Below, piece by piece: positions 11,151 to 25,000 of a DNA stretch of 64,000 nucleotides. Each line of letters begins with the position of its first letter. Position 1 is the stretch's first letter. Under the pieces are notes generated by a model. That model saw only the letters and a list, made by a program, of their open reading frames with translations, ran no database searches and was not told the DNA's origin. This DNA comes from Thunnus maccoyii (taxonomy: Eukaryota; Chordata; Actinopteri; Scombriformes; Scombridae), in the NCBI RefSeq assembly GCF_910596095.1, contig NC_056536.1:19653791-19717790 (forward strand), in the 5' to 3' direction. The position numbers and the translations under genes are program-made.

Positions 11151-13662
11151 CCCCGTGGATCAAACACAGCATGATGATCATTAAATGTGTGGTCTGAAAA
11201 CCGAAGTGATGTGCCCAGCACACATCAGCCATCCACATGGTGTGTGCTGTGATCTTATCCATGTGAACACCAAAAAAGAACGATCAATATACACGTCAGT
11301 CCCTTTCATTAAAAAAGTCACTGACTGAGGAGGCAACTGTCAGGAGAAAAGGGGAAGAAACGTCTCCTTAAAGTTCCAGCAACAAACATCTTCCCCCTAC
11401 AACACATTCAAAAACTATCATCTTGCTTATGGATGTGCAACCAGTTGCTTTTTTTAAACTTCCTCATAACATGTACTCCATCACCGTCTCTTTCTCATTA
11501 GCACATCTAACAGTGTCCACATAAAGATCTAGCTAACTGATATGTATTCAAAAACAATAGTAAACAATGGTGCTGAAGTGTATACTAATGTTTGTAAATT
11601 ATTTGAGACATGGATGTAAGTTTGCACTGTCATACATTTTGTGAGTCCAAGTTTTAGCGGTGTGCTGTGTGCTTGTTTTTCTTTTTCTTTTGTGATTTTT
11701 TTTTCTTTTTGTTTTGAATCAAACTGTGTGTGAGAAAGTGTACTGACACGTTAATGCTAGAAACTCTTAAAAAAAAAAAACATGAATAATAGTCATTTAT
11801 TTCTCTTGTAAATAATTACAAAACAATTTATAACGCTCCATTAGATGTCAAAGCCTCTCAGGACTTGAGTCCACAACGTTGTGTCCAATGGGACTGATGA
11901 GAATCCTCTCTCTGCCTCACCTCTGTGCTCATTATTAAACCAAGAGGGCATTTCAGTGGCCAAAAGTGGTGTCTTTGCCCCAACTTCAGTCTCGTGTCAT
12001 TGAGATGCACCATAAAGTCAGCACTAGACTCAGAGTTGATGTGCCATAGGCAAACACTGCCCTCCAGAGGGTCCACTTAGCACAGCACTTGCTGTATGGA
12101 TACTGGTGAGGATACAGTACATTGACATAGTTTTAATACAGTCTGTACTGGTGTATTCAAAGGACAGATTGAGAGTCTCGGAGTTCATTTTTTTGGAAAA
12201 TGGAAAATGTGTTGTCTTGCTCAGATCATCCAGATACGTAAGATGAATTATCTTCCCTTGAATCACATACCACAACTGTTTAATTTCTGCCAATAATCCT
12301 ATAAATGACTTTGTTTTATTCAAACTTTCTGTTAATTTATGAAATAATTATAAATATTATCTTTTTTTTCTGTTTTAAAGATGACTATTATGTATTCCGT
12401 TGATTCCTCCAAACAGTGCAGGGGTTAGCTCCAAGGTGATGAGTTTAATAGACACACACTGTCACACACACACATAAACACGTTGTGATCTCACTTCCCA
12501 GGGGCGTCCAAACTGATATTGCCTCTGAGGTTAAATTTACTTTGCCTGTTGTATTAACATACTTAAGTAGTGAAAACAGGATAATACTGAGATCACAGGT
12601 GTGCGCATGTGTGTGTGTGTGTACATAAGTGGGTGTGTATGCAAAATGTAAAAATCACCACAGATAGCTCCTGCCGCTGCAAACCTGTCCTGTTTTCCTT
12701 CATTTTATTATCTTTCCTTTCTCACCAGTGTCATGTAAAAAAGGAAATGTGTTCTCAGTATGTTGTGTGTGATTAATGAAAGGTGTGGTTTCAGAGTGGA
12801 AATCATCAAACGACAAGGAGAGAGAGTGGTCACCCAATGTGTCACACCTGAATGACGTGAGGGATGTGGACAGGGAAATGGATGAGGCAGGAGACAGATA
12901 GTTTATATTTAAAAAAAAATAAATTAATAAATGAAATGTAATGTATCATAAAATACAATAGAATATGCTTGTATTTTCCCATTTAGTTATTAGAACAGTC
13001 ATTCACCAATAGGATGTTTAAATGAAAGGCATTGAATGTCTGGGGAGTTTCATATATTTATGTTGTGCCCTGAAATGATGGCAGCTTAAAAACACATGGG
13101 GTTTCGTCCATGTTACGTCTCAATTAGTACACCTCTCCCCCAATAAAAATGAAATATATAAAATTTGGTGTATCTGATATCTATGGTGATTGTGCCTTTC
13201 ACTATTTCTGCATGGTTTTTGTGATGTACTGATTTTTCCATCCCCAAAGTGGATGGTTGTCCACTGACAGGCAAGACCTATGCAAAAATCAACTGATGGG
13301 TTTTCCAGCATTCATTCAGAAAAAAGAGGTACCCGCCAAAAACAACAACAACAATAAATACTCAGGTTAACACCTGAATCTTGTGTCATTATTTTCATGT
13401 GGGAGGGAATTGGATCAGAGCAATGAGTGTGATTAAAATACAGGGTGATGTACTTTACCTTTCAGAGCAATGGTATGAATTGAGTGTAGGTGGAAGTTTA
13501 AAGCATGCAAAAAAGAGGTGAGAAGAAGGGTGTGGTAATGCAGTGTAATGAGGACTGAATTTGGGTGGGGTGCTGTAATGAACAATGTAGACTATTATTA
13601 GCTTAGACTGGAGGCTTAAAAGGGGAGAAATTAAAAGTAGGCAAACAATGGGAAGATAAAGT
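11151..13662. other. Intergenic spacer, tp53inp2 to transposon remnants
   Basis: No supportable gene. It contains a short TG microsatellite (about 12609-12622), a CA-rich patch at about 12455-12475, an A-run at 11770-11780 and AT-rich stretches. Small open frames on the minus strand (11858-12076, 12030-12323, 13120-13311) have no splice or homology support. Confidence 0.55.
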
Positions 13663-14127
13663 ACTGTGCAAAGGTTTCAGGCACTTAAAGTTAAATGAGA
13701 ATGCTATTAAAAAAATGCCATGAATAGTTTTTTTATTTATCATTTAACTTCATACAGAATAAACCAAACGAAATCAATACTTGGTGTGACCACAGTTTGC
13801 CTTTAAAACAGGGCTTGATACACTTGTGCACAGTTTTTCAAGGTACTTGTTCCAAGTATCTATTTGGCACAGTTCCTCTGTGGATTCAGGCTGTCCCAGT
13901 GTCTTCTGTCTCTTCATGTAATCCCAGACTGACTCGATGATGTTGAGATCAGGGCCCTGTGGGGGGGGGCATACCATCTGTTGCAGGACTCCTTGCTCTT
14001 CTTGTCACTGAAGATAGTTCTTTATGACTCTGGCTGTATGTTTAGGGTCATTGTCGTGCTGCAGAATGAATCTAGGACGGATCAGACGCCTCCCAGATGG
14101 TATTGCATTATGGATAAGAATCTTAAC
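13663..14127 (-). mobile_element. Tc1/mariner transposon remnant (transposase C-terminal part)
   Basis: On the minus strand, 13774-13977 encodes a peptide with the Tc1-family signature PPQGPDLNIIESVWDYMKRQ and an end of VLKANCGHTKY. This is the DDE-domain region around the last catalytic acidic residue and the C-terminus. Upstream coding sequence continues with frame breaks to about 14127 (minus-strand reading about the dead-reckoned 'HDNDPKHT' region). The N-terminal DNA-binding half and that end's inverted repeat are missing, so the copy is a dead fragment. The 3' side near 13663 (gtactgtgcaaaggtttcag) resembles the terminal repeat of this fish Tc1 group. Confidence 0.85.
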
Positions 14128-14860
14128 ATCTAAAGTGCCTTAATGTGATGTTTGTACAGAAGGGTGATATGCAGGTGTGAAAGAGCCAAAATAGAGATAA
14201 GAAAACCATCCACTTTGGTGGCAGAGTGGTTACACATTTGTGGTGAGACAGATGCTGAGTTGCCTGTACCTGACCTCTGACCTTTCTGTGGATTGAAACA
14301 ATTTTAAAAAATTCCCTTAGAGGGATCACATGAACAATGTACTCTGGCATGTAGGATTCTTCTGTCACCTGTTAAGCAAGTTCAGAAACAGAAAGAAAAA
14401 GGGGTGTCATGGGAGGGACAGAAGAGGTAACTGGAGCAGGTATTCTACAGATCTGCTATAACCTGTTTATCTACTTCACCAGTCTCCAGTTACAGTACTG
14501 GACTTGGGCGGCCTGTGTACTATGGGAGTTTTCCCATTGGCCACTAACATAACACAAGATGGGAAATGGCCTGAAGCACCTGTGCTGAATCCTTAAACTG
14601 ACAAAAATTAGACCACAGACCCCCATTTGATAAAATTTTGTCCCAGGGTCCCCCATCTGATTTGCTTTTAGATGTTTTATTACAGAAAGTGTATGAAACC
14701 CATGACTAAAATAGTCATACATTCTGTTATTGTTAGTTATGGATGGAATTATAATGAAAATAAATGATTACTCTTTTGGGGTAATACTCCTATGGGGACC
14801 ATAAGGAGCTTTGGGGGTCCTTGAGGGTGTCCCCACTCTGAGAACCACTGATTTAGTGGA
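14128..14860. repeat. hAT-like non-autonomous repeat remnant
   Basis: The segment ends at about 14855 with gagaaccactg, the reverse complement of CAGTGGTTCTC, which is the common hAT terminal sequence. It is preceded by 'ggagctttgggggtcc', a recurrent fish repeat body. I could not find a matching left end, so the left boundary is uncertain; the clearest part is about 14600-14856. Open frames in it (14123-14368, 14471-14722 minus) are not considered genes. Confidence 0.4.
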
Positions 14861-15109
14861 TGGCTGCCAAGTATAAAGTTAGTCTGACATTGGTACATAC
14901 ACGACAACACAATCAATACCCATAATTTTCTTGATGGATATGTGTAGCCGACAGATATTTAATCATAAATTTCACATGAAAAATAATTTAAATTACTCTT
15001 AGGCTTCAGGTCAAAGTAAAATACGTATTCCGATAAAAAAAAAAAAAGTCTAAATTTCAGCTATTTCCACGACAAGTTACACCGGTTGGGTTAAGGCTGT
15101 AATATGAAA

Positions 15110-15262
15110 CTGACTTCCCTGCGCTGTGCTCTCGCCGCTCAGTCCTGTAGTCTTGGTGACGGAGAGCTCCGCTCAGATCACTGCACCTGCTCTCATTAAA
15201 ATACAAAATATCACCGTAACACAAGGATTTTTATTTGACTACAAGTATTTTCCCCGATAATG
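15110..15262 (+). other. ggt7: Putative 5' non-coding exon 1 and promoter region of ggt7
   Basis: A GC-richer stretch (gcgctgtgctctcgccgctcag and following) ends in GATAATG/GTAAGT at 15262/15263, a strong donor. The next acceptor is TTTTGCAG at 15634-15641, which opens the exon carrying the start codon. The 5' boundary is approximate. Confidence 0.45.
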
Positions 15263-15641
15263 GTAAGTAACACCAACCTAGCTTGAGCTATTGGTAGCTG
15301 CTCATTTAGCACAGAATGAACAGAAAGATGTGTTTGCTAGCTTGTGTCAGCGCGGTTAACATACAAACAGACACGGGACAGGCAGGATAGCAGCCTTTCT
15401 TTGTTTTAAATGGCTATAATGGTGGTAAAGCTGTCTTTTTGAAATATATATATCAGCTTAACGCTAGTTTGCCGCTTCTCTGCGCCACAGAGGCGGACAT
15501 TATCGTCTTTATTTGCTGCAAGTTAAGCGGTTTGCCTGGTGTAATGGCCATGCATGCAGCCTCAAAGGTTACACAAACACCTCTCGAAGGAAATGCATTG
15601 TCAAAAACTAGTTAGCTGACATGGTTTGTTGTCTTTTGCAG

Positions 15642-16037
15642 GTGGCTTCCTACATGACAAATGGAAAAATGCATCATCATCGGAGCAACACACCCGTGTC
15701 CTGGCCTAACGAAAATATTTGCTAAGAAGCAGCTGCAGTGATAGCAAAGGTGTCCAATATAACGCAAGAAAACTACAAATCCCCCCTGCAGAATTGTGAT
15801 ATATACTGGGATCCCATAAGATAACTAGATGAAGCAATTCTTCAGCAGCACAGCAACACTAGTGGTCCATAAGGATATATTACAGTGATTTCTTATCTGG
15901 ATGACAGGTGTGTGGCTGATCATCCCAGACAAAATACAGATGTGACAGGAAGCATGGATATCCTGCTCTAACTCCCTTATACCCCGAAGATAAATATAGG
16001 ATAAGTTACGTGTGTGACTGCACGATCGAGAGTAGTC
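15642..16037 (+). other. ggt7: 5'UTR part of ggt7 exon 2, with upstream ORFs
   Basis: The leader between the acceptor at 15641 and the start codon contains several upstream ATGs. The clearest uORF is 15654-15725 (23 codons plus stop, MTNGKMHHHRSNTPVSWPNE and onward). A second short one starts at 15901 (ATGACAGGTGTG). An undetected further intron could remove some of them. Confidence 0.45.
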
Positions 16038-19000
16038 ATGCACAGCCCTGCCCCTGAAATTGTGGCAGGGTACTCTAGTGGATGTGTGGTGGATAAAGAT
16101 GCTAATCCAGAGACAACCTTGGGGAGTGCCTACTCTCCGGTGGACTACATGAGCATCACCAGCTTCCCCAGGCTGCCAGAGGATGATGTGATGTCCGGAG
16201 AAAACACCCTAAAATCTCGCAAGGATGATGACAACGTCTTGAGTGAGCAAGATACAGGTCAGTCAGCCAGATCAGACACAATACGCTAAAATATACTGGA
16301 GTGTGTGTTTTTAGGTTGCTGTTCAGAAGAGGTCATTTGGCCTGGAATCATCAAGCTGCATTGTTTCTCTGTGAGATCATTTTTGAAGGTTGAATTTGAA
16401 GTCAAATAGGTGCTATTTTGTGCATAGCATGCATGCAGAATTCAGAAATCTGTTTTTGCCTCTTAGTAAGAATGGCAACATTAAACTGACAGTTTTGTGA
16501 ATGGGGTTTGGTGGAGAAAACAGCACATATTGGGTGTCTACTCATTCCTGTTCAATCTAAGCCTTTTGGTTTGTGTTGCACGTCTCAGACCCGGATCTGT
16601 TTTTGAAATCGGCTCGACTCCAGCGCCTCCCCTCCTCAGCCTCTGACTTGGCCAGCCATGACATCGCATCCCTGCAGGAGACCACCAGAGACCCCTTTAC
16701 AGAAGAGTGTGCCTGCCAGCGAGATGGGCTGACGGTCATCATCACAGCCTGTCTCACCTTCGCCACTGGAGTCACTGTAGCACTCATCATGCAGATCTAC
16801 TTTGGCGACCCACAGGTAGCGTTATATGCATGTAATTTGCCGTTGTACTTTTGCAGCCATGACAATTGATTATAGGATTACATGCAATTTCACATGCTTG
16901 ATCCCTCCCACAAAACACCAAGTCAGTTCAAAGACATCAGCAGCTTCTCCCTTCCTTCATGCTTGTCCTGTCTCTTGCAAGGTCTTCAACCAAGGAGCGG
17001 TGGTGACTGATGTGGCTCAGTGTACATCTCTTGGGTTTGACGTTTTGGGGAAGCAGGGGTCCAGTGTTGATGCTGCTATCACTGCTGCCCTCTGTTTGGG
17101 GATTGTCCACCCTCACACCTCTGGTTTAGGAGGGTGAGTTGTAAGAACATATTCATCTCTTCTAAACACTGATTTTCTTAGGCTTGGTTGAATATGATTA
17201 ACAAGCTGGCTTTGTGTTCTGTTGATGTTTAGTGGTGGAGTTATGTTGGTGCATGACATCCGAAAGAATGAGACGAGAGTCATTGACTTCAGAGAGACCG
17301 CACCGTCTGGCATCCTTGAGGAGATGCTGCAGACAAATCTTGATCTCAGTGTAAGGCATCTCCTTCTACCTGTTAGATGTTCACTAAGAGAACAGAAGAC
17401 CATTTTATTGTTATTGTTTGGTGCTGCAATTAATCTGTGCAACCTGCTCTTCTTGCTGCATTTCAGCCTGGTCGTCTGGTGGGAGTACCAGGCATGCTCA
17501 GTGGGATGCATCAAGCACACCAGCTGTATGGCAGGTATGGTATCTATCATGTAATGCTACTTTTATTAATTAAATCTTTCCTCATGCAATCATGAATAGT
17601 TTCAAATGCCCTTCATAAATGAAATTTAATTGATATACAATATTATTTCCCCCCATTTTATCCAATTCTTTTTAGACAAGAATAGTAAAAGCTGATAATT
17701 ACGTAAGCTATGATAAAGCCTGTGCTTTTCTCAGAGTGAAGGGAGTAAGATCTCATAGTGAAAGTATCACCAGCTGTGTTCAAAGAAAAGACAATGTTGT
17801 TGCTTTTTTTAGCCAGTGTCGGGCTGCAATTACACCGATGCTGTGTAATTATCACTGATGCTTCATCTGGTAAGAGGATGATGTTAAAGCCTGAAGATCA
17901 AGTGTAATGCTAGGCTGTTGTGCCAGAGCGATGGACAGTTATTTGCAAAATATTCTCTTTGAAAATCAGTTCAGAGTGTATGTATAAGTTTTAAGCATTT
18001 GTAAACCAAAAACCAATCTTTCATGACTTTTGAATTCCCCAGAATACCGTGGAAGGATGTTGTTACCATGGCAGCAGATGTGGCCAGAAATGGATTTAAT
18101 GTTACGCATGACTTGGGTAAGTATAATGTAATGTAGTGCAAATCACTGGGTGAAGCCTCTGTCACTAATGTCACTTCTACTGTGATTAAAAACGCTGCAT
18201 GGTCACCCAGCCCCATTTAAAGATTAGGTGTGATGTCATCTGCCTTTCTTGTCTCCTCCAGCTGAAGCCCTGGCTAAAGTTAAGGACCAAAACATTTCGG
18301 ATGGATTTCGGGATTTGTTCCTCCCCAACGGCCATGCTCCCCTCCCTGGGCTCTTCAGCAGACGTCTTGATTTGGCGGCCATCTTGGATGCTGTCGCAGT
18401 TAAGGGGATATCCGAGTTCTACAGTGGAAACCTGACGCAGGAAATGGCTGCTGCAGTAAGGAAGAATTTTTTTCTTTTCCCCATCTCCAAGAATGATTAT
18501 ATAAGTCATTAATTCTGCATCAGCTCCATTGGAAGTCACTTTCACCCCTCAAACACTAAGTCCCAGTTGTGCTTTCTTCTTGGCTATTTACATTTTGGCT
18601 AGAGTGGGGTAATGATTCAGTACTGTACTCTTATCATGTTTCATGATCATATCATGATGAAATAATGATGTCAGGTTCATTAGTCTGTGGTCTAAATGAA
18701 TGATTTAAAAAGACCATATTTTTTAGTCTCACAGAAAAATCCCACAAAATGAGATGTGAAACCAAATTAGGAATATTAACATTAGAAAATGAGTTGTAGT
18801 TAACATGCAGTTTGACACAAACAAATTTATCTTATTTAATAATTTGTTCTTTGCATATGTAAGCAGAAATTGTCATATACAAATAACTTATATTATTAAT
18901 TATTTCAGATGTTACTGCAGCATGGTGACAAAACATAAATACACTATAAATAATAGTGTTCTTCCTCACTATGTGTGTAGGTGCACAGCTATGCAGCGAG

Positions 19001-22000
19001 GTAAACACGCTTCCAGTAAAGGTTGAGGACAGTTGATTGCCTTTGAGGTTTTTTACTGAAAGCAATCGTGAAACCGAAAACTTTACTGTGCAACACATTC
19101 AAAGGTGGTGATTGTAAATTAGAAAATGATCAGATTCCGTAAACAAGAGTTTGACTAATGTCACTGTAATAATGAATTCACACAGGAATTGGGCTGCAAC
19201 TAATGATTATTGTCTTTACCAGTGAATCTGTCAGTTCACTGATTCTTTCTTGATGAATCACTTTGTTGTTTGGTCCATAAAATGTCAGTAAAAGGTGAAA
19301 AATGTTGAACACTGTTTCCAAAAGCCCAAGGTGATGTCCTCAAATGTCCAAAACCCAAAACAGTCCAAAACCCAAAAATATTCAGTTTACTGTCATAGTG
19401 GACTAAAGAAACTAGAAAATATTCACTTTTGCAAAGCTGGAATCAGAGAATTTGAGGGAAAAAAATCTCATTAAGTGACTCCACACTATTAATTGATCAT
19501 CAAAATAGTTGGCGATCAATTCAATAGTTGGGATCACTTCTACATAGGCTTACCTCATTGTTTGACACTTTGGCCACCTCTTAATATGAATAAATCATTT
19601 ATATGACTGAAAATGAGGAAAAGCATAATAGGTCCTCTTAAAGATTCTCAGAGGTCATATTTCTTGTAGGGCTATTGCATTAAAATTGGACATGATTCCA
19701 TTAAAGACCACATTTTTACATTAAATTTGATACCTGCATTACAGCTATATAAAGTAGTTCACTCATGAGGTTGGTTAGGATGTGGGCAGGTATCGCAGAA
19801 CATAAAAGGGTAGCAATCTATAGCATGGCACACCACACTGTGACCTTTGCACTCTTTCTGCACTTTCCATTGTGTGCAATGCAAATGATTCAGTCTCTCA
19901 AATTGCAGTCACTTCCCTTTACTCTTAGGGACCTGGGCTTTGTCCTTTAATTTCAAAAGAGAGTGACTCAAACTTAAGTACATGTATCTAGCTACAAACC
20001 AGAGGTCAAAACAACTTACAATGTCATGTCAGGCTTTCTTTGACTATCAATACATTTGTGAGTATAGTAAATTAGAAGACTTTGCTGTTTTTAAAGGTGC
20101 AAGCAAGAGGTGGGGTGCTCACAGAGGATGACTTCGGAAACTACAGCACAGTTCTACAGAAACCAGTAGAGATCACCTACCAGGGTAAATACTATCAGTT
20201 ACTATTTATAGTACATCAGAGCTGTTAGAGGAGGATCCCATACTATTTACTATTGAATCTGTATACATCAAGTGTACAATTTCTTCTAGTGCTTACCACA
20301 AATACATTATGTCCTTGAAATCTGTACTTGATAATGACAGACTTGCACTTTGACAAGGGAAAGTGTGTTAACAATGTACACCTGCACACCTAAGTATTTG
20401 TTTGCATAAGCATGGGTTGTTGTTAACGCAGCAGTGCAAATACAATGGTCATGACACCCATCTTGATATGCTGTTATTTTTAAATTTTCTGTTTCCTCGT
20501 GTGTTTCCTCTGTTATATATTGCACATATTGTATTTTTTTAAATAATTATTCATGTAGATTGTTCATATCAATTTTGTGTCATAGACATTTGTTTTATTT
20601 GTGTATTGTATGACTGTAGAGCAGCAAGCTGTAGTTTTATTGTTACAGTTATAAGTTTAAATTTTCCATTCATAATTTGTTGTTTCTGAAGGACACCACG
20701 TGATGGCGGCCCCAGCCCCACATGCAGGTGTCGCCCTGATCACTGCCCTCAGTATCCTGGAGGGCTATAACATTACCAGCCAGATGCCTAGGAACAGCAC
20801 CTACCACTGGATTGCAGAGGTAGTATATTAACTGTTTTACCCCTATACAGCATAAACAGTGAGCAAAGTGCAGCAATTCATGTAATATGTACCGTTGTGT
20901 TAATTTTGTATTACTCTCCCAGTCTGTGAAGATAGCTCTGGGCCTGGCGAGTGGGCTTGGAGACCCCATGTTTGACACTTCTGTCTCAGAGACTGTCGCC
21001 AAGATGCTGAGGTAGAGATCCTCCCCGATGTCTTTTAAATATATAATGTACTATATAAACCCATCCTAATTCAGTGAGGCATTCTCACTGAACCCTGCCC
21101 TTTGTTGTTCCCATCTCCAAGTAAATCGCAGGCTTCCCTACTCCGCCAGATGATCAGTGACTCTCAAGCCTTCCCTGTCAGCCATTACACTCCATCATAT
21201 ACCTTGGAGGAGGGTGCAGCAGCTGCACAGGTCATGGTCATGGGCCCAGACGACCACATCGTGTCAGTCGTGAGGTATGCCATGCTTTAACTGAATTACT
21301 ATTACACATTGTCTATTCAAGTAAAATTCCAGTGACAGTTAAGAGAGGATTGAAATTACTGGAAAACTTAAACTGAGACTTTTTTATTACTATTTTTGGC
21401 TCTTGTAGCTCTCTAAACAAACCATTTGGCAGCAGGATACTGACTCCTTCAGGAATCCTTTTGAATAGCCAGATCCTGGACTTCTCCTGGCCTAATAAAA
21501 CACAGAACTCATCACCTAACCCAGTAAGTGTGCCGTTTTTTGTTTAATTGATTACAGTATTGATTGTTTTCTTATTGAAAGAATCGTTGTAGTTTCTCTT
21601 GGTCCATGTTTTTTGTTCTCATTGGCTATAGCATAACAACCTCCAGCCTGGGAAGAGGCCCATGTCCTTCCTGATGCCCACAGCAGTGAGGCCAGCGGTG
21701 GGGTTATGTGGCACATATGTAGCAGTTGGATCCTCCAATGGAGAGAAAGCTCTTAGTGGCATCACACAGGTTATTTACTCACTAGAATAATACATTAATT
21801 TCATGATTGATTGTTGAGTTTATATTCATGTGGAAATACATTTTTCTAGAGGTGCATTTTGACCCATGTTATTCATAACAATTAATTTACTAATGCGCAA
21901 ATATTCAGTATATCTTATTCTGTTTTCTGATTCTTCACAGGTGTTGATGAATGTTCTGTCTTCACGTAAAAACATGAGTGACAGTTTAGCATATGGTAGA

Positions 22001-25000
22001 CTGCACCCTCAGCTGCAGCCCAACACTCTACTGGTGGACTGTGAGTTTTTCCTATTGACTATTCTATTGTGTAGTTTGGTCCAAATATAAGAGTCCCTTC
22101 AAAAACTCTGAATTCAGTGCTTTAAGTAGATTAGCTTTTTAATTTCCAATTACAGTTGTAATTTCCTGCTATTAACATGCAATATGCATCTGGATATACA
22201 AACTAGACAAAGAACAATCCAATTGTGCCCTTGTAGCAGTATTTACATTGTCATCAGATTACATGTTTGTGTACACTATGGAAAACAGATGAATAGGTGG
22301 GACGGCAGCAAGTCATTTCATTGTCAATGAAAATTAAGTTGACAGGTGTAGGGTTACCATGGTTCAGTATAGACTTCCTGTGCTGTGAAAAGACAAATCC
22401 TCTGCAATGCTAAGTGGGAGGCAGTGGAATTCATGATGACAGGTGTTAATACTGTGAACCCCAAATTTCAAAATTAATTTCTTGCTGGTTTGAGGAATGA
22501 GAAATGAGTTTTTGGTATATTACATTATAATGCAGTACAGAGCAAAGATCTGGATGTTTCTGCATCTGAAGTTTTGGATCTGGCTGAGATCTATAAATGT
22601 AATCTGATTGTGGTTCCCTTTCAGTCATTTCACTTGGTACAGCACATTTAGAATGGGATATCATGCCACCGCATGGCCTGACTGAAGACACCTCTATTCA
22701 TGCTATTTAAGGCAGATGATCTATGGTGATGTATGTGGGGCCCTGCCTGCACATATATACATCCATCACCATGGTCATCCTCAGTTCTTACAGTCTTCTG
22801 TCTGCCCCTGTCCTCAGGAGTGCGGCTTCTCTTTGCATGACAAGGACCATCATGAGACATGTCTCATTTGCGGCGAGGAGCTTTTGGTTTAAGTCCCCGC
22901 TGGTAACTGGGCTGACCACATGGAGTGCTAGCCAGCTGCAGCTTGGGCTGGTCGCTTGGACATCGGCTTGGACATATATGGTTTATTGGAGGGTATACAG
23001 GGGGCTTTATCGTCAGGCCAGTATACTGCCATTACTTTGTTGTTTGGCCAGTACAATACATCCTTCTTATCAACTTACCACCGTGCAGCCGAGAGACTGT
23101 AGGTGGAGTGGCCCTCTCCTCCACTGGCTCAGAAACCATTGCGGTTTGCAGGATTTTTCCTTCCTCCCAAACTGACAATGGTCAAAAACTGCCTGCCCAA
23201 GTTCCTGGACTTTGTCTCGGAGTTAACTTTGACATGGAACAAACTGCTGTCTACCCATGTCACATGGTGGCTGGACAGTATTTGGATCTGGATGGAGCCA
23301 AAAAAGTTTGGTCAATCCTCTGCCTATGGAGTTGTCCCTGGCATCTTATCTGGCTGTGTCCCACAATCATAGTGTGGGCAACTGGAGAAGATTTACTGAG
23401 CGCAGACAGGCACTGTTCGTGGGCTGAACTCCGTCACCATGCTTCAGACATATCAAGCCATGTGTCTGGCGGAGCACTGATGCACTGATGCCCCCCGACG
23501 GTCCGCTGACCTCAACGAGGTCAGAATTGTCATGGATTGCATTCTCCGTATATCCCGCTGTGCAGCGCTCTCCCTGGGCAGAGTGATGGCATCTACAGTG
23601 GTGGCACAATACACCTGCGGCTGACTATCTCTGACATTCTGGATAGGGACAGGGCCGTTTACTTGGATGAACCAGTATCTGCTCAGGGTTTGTTTGGCCA
23701 GTCACTTGATGCCATCCAGGCAAAGTTTGAGCTTAGAGAGAAGCAAACAGAAGCTCTGCACAGCATCATTCCCAGTCATGACGTGATACCCAAGCCGCCC
23801 GTGACCTTTTGTGAGAGAGTAGATGTTGCACCCATTGGTGTTGGCTCAAATATGGAAACGTTTCAGCAGGGCAGAAGTGGACCTCTTTGCCCCCGGAGCA
23901 AATACCCACTGCCCTCTGTTCTTTTCCATAACGGACCACGACACACCTCTTGGAATGGATGTGCTAGCGCCCCCATGGTCCAACATGTGCCTGTATGCAT
24001 TTCCCCCAGTAGAAATGATACTGCCTGTTCTGGAGAGGGTGTGCCAACAGGATCTGACGCCGATCCTGATGGCCCCTCGGGGGCCAGAAAGTCATGGTAC
24101 GCTGAGATAATCAGTCTGCTGGCAGCGAGGCCCTGGCAGCTTCCTTTCCGCAGAGACCTCCTCTCTCAAGCGGGAGGAGAGGTGATTCATTCAGTTCACC
24201 CAGAACTGTGGCGGCTGCATGCCTACCTGTTGAGAAGTCCATTTTAATAGCTAAGGGTCTACCCCCAATTGTGGTGGCAAAGATCTAATGTGCAAGGGTA
24301 TCATCCACTAGATGGTAAACGGTAAATGGACTGCACTTATATAGCACCTGTCTAGTCTTCCAACCTCTCAAAGCACTTTTACACTACAAGCCACGTTCAC
24401 CCATTCACACACACACTCGGCAAGCTAACATGCAGGATGCTGGCACAGCCATTGGGAGCAATTTGGGGTTCGGTATCTTGGCCAAGCACACTTCGACATT
24501 CGGACTGGAGGAGTCAGGAACTGAACTGCCAATCTTCTGATTAGTGGATAACTCACTCTACTTCCTGTGCCACAGCTGCCTAGTAGGTCTCTAGGCAGGC
24601 CCTAGAGGCCTATATGCCTATAAATGGTGGGTGTTTGAGCAGTGGTGTCAGGACCGAAATTTAATCCCATTCGAGTGCTCTATTGTTTGACATTTCTTCA
24701 GGAGCTCACCTTCTTGCCATGCATTTCTTAAAGGGAGTCCACCAGCTGGGGCCTATGGTTAAATCCAGTGTCCCCTCATGGGATTTGGCTTTGGTGCTTG
24801 AGGCTCTTTATGGTCCCCCATTTGAACCCATTGAGTCTGCAGATATGAATTTTCTTTCATACAAGACAGCACTGCTTCTTGCTTTGACCTCCGCAAAGTG
24901 GGTGGGCTTTATCTGTGTATCCCTCTTGTTACCCCAGTTCACTTTGGATGGCTCCAAGGTTACATTGTGCCCAAATATGGTGTACTTGCCCAAAATAATC

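Noticed and set aside
11858-12323. Minus-strand frames as the end of a gene facing tp53inp2
   Set aside because: The peptides match no family I know, and I found no acceptor or donor sites making a longer frame.
23537-24247. A 236-codon + frame as an independent gene inside ggt7's last intron
   Set aside because: Its text switches from gag-like to other frames and back to RNase H-like sequence; it is part of a decayed DIRS element between inverted repeats.
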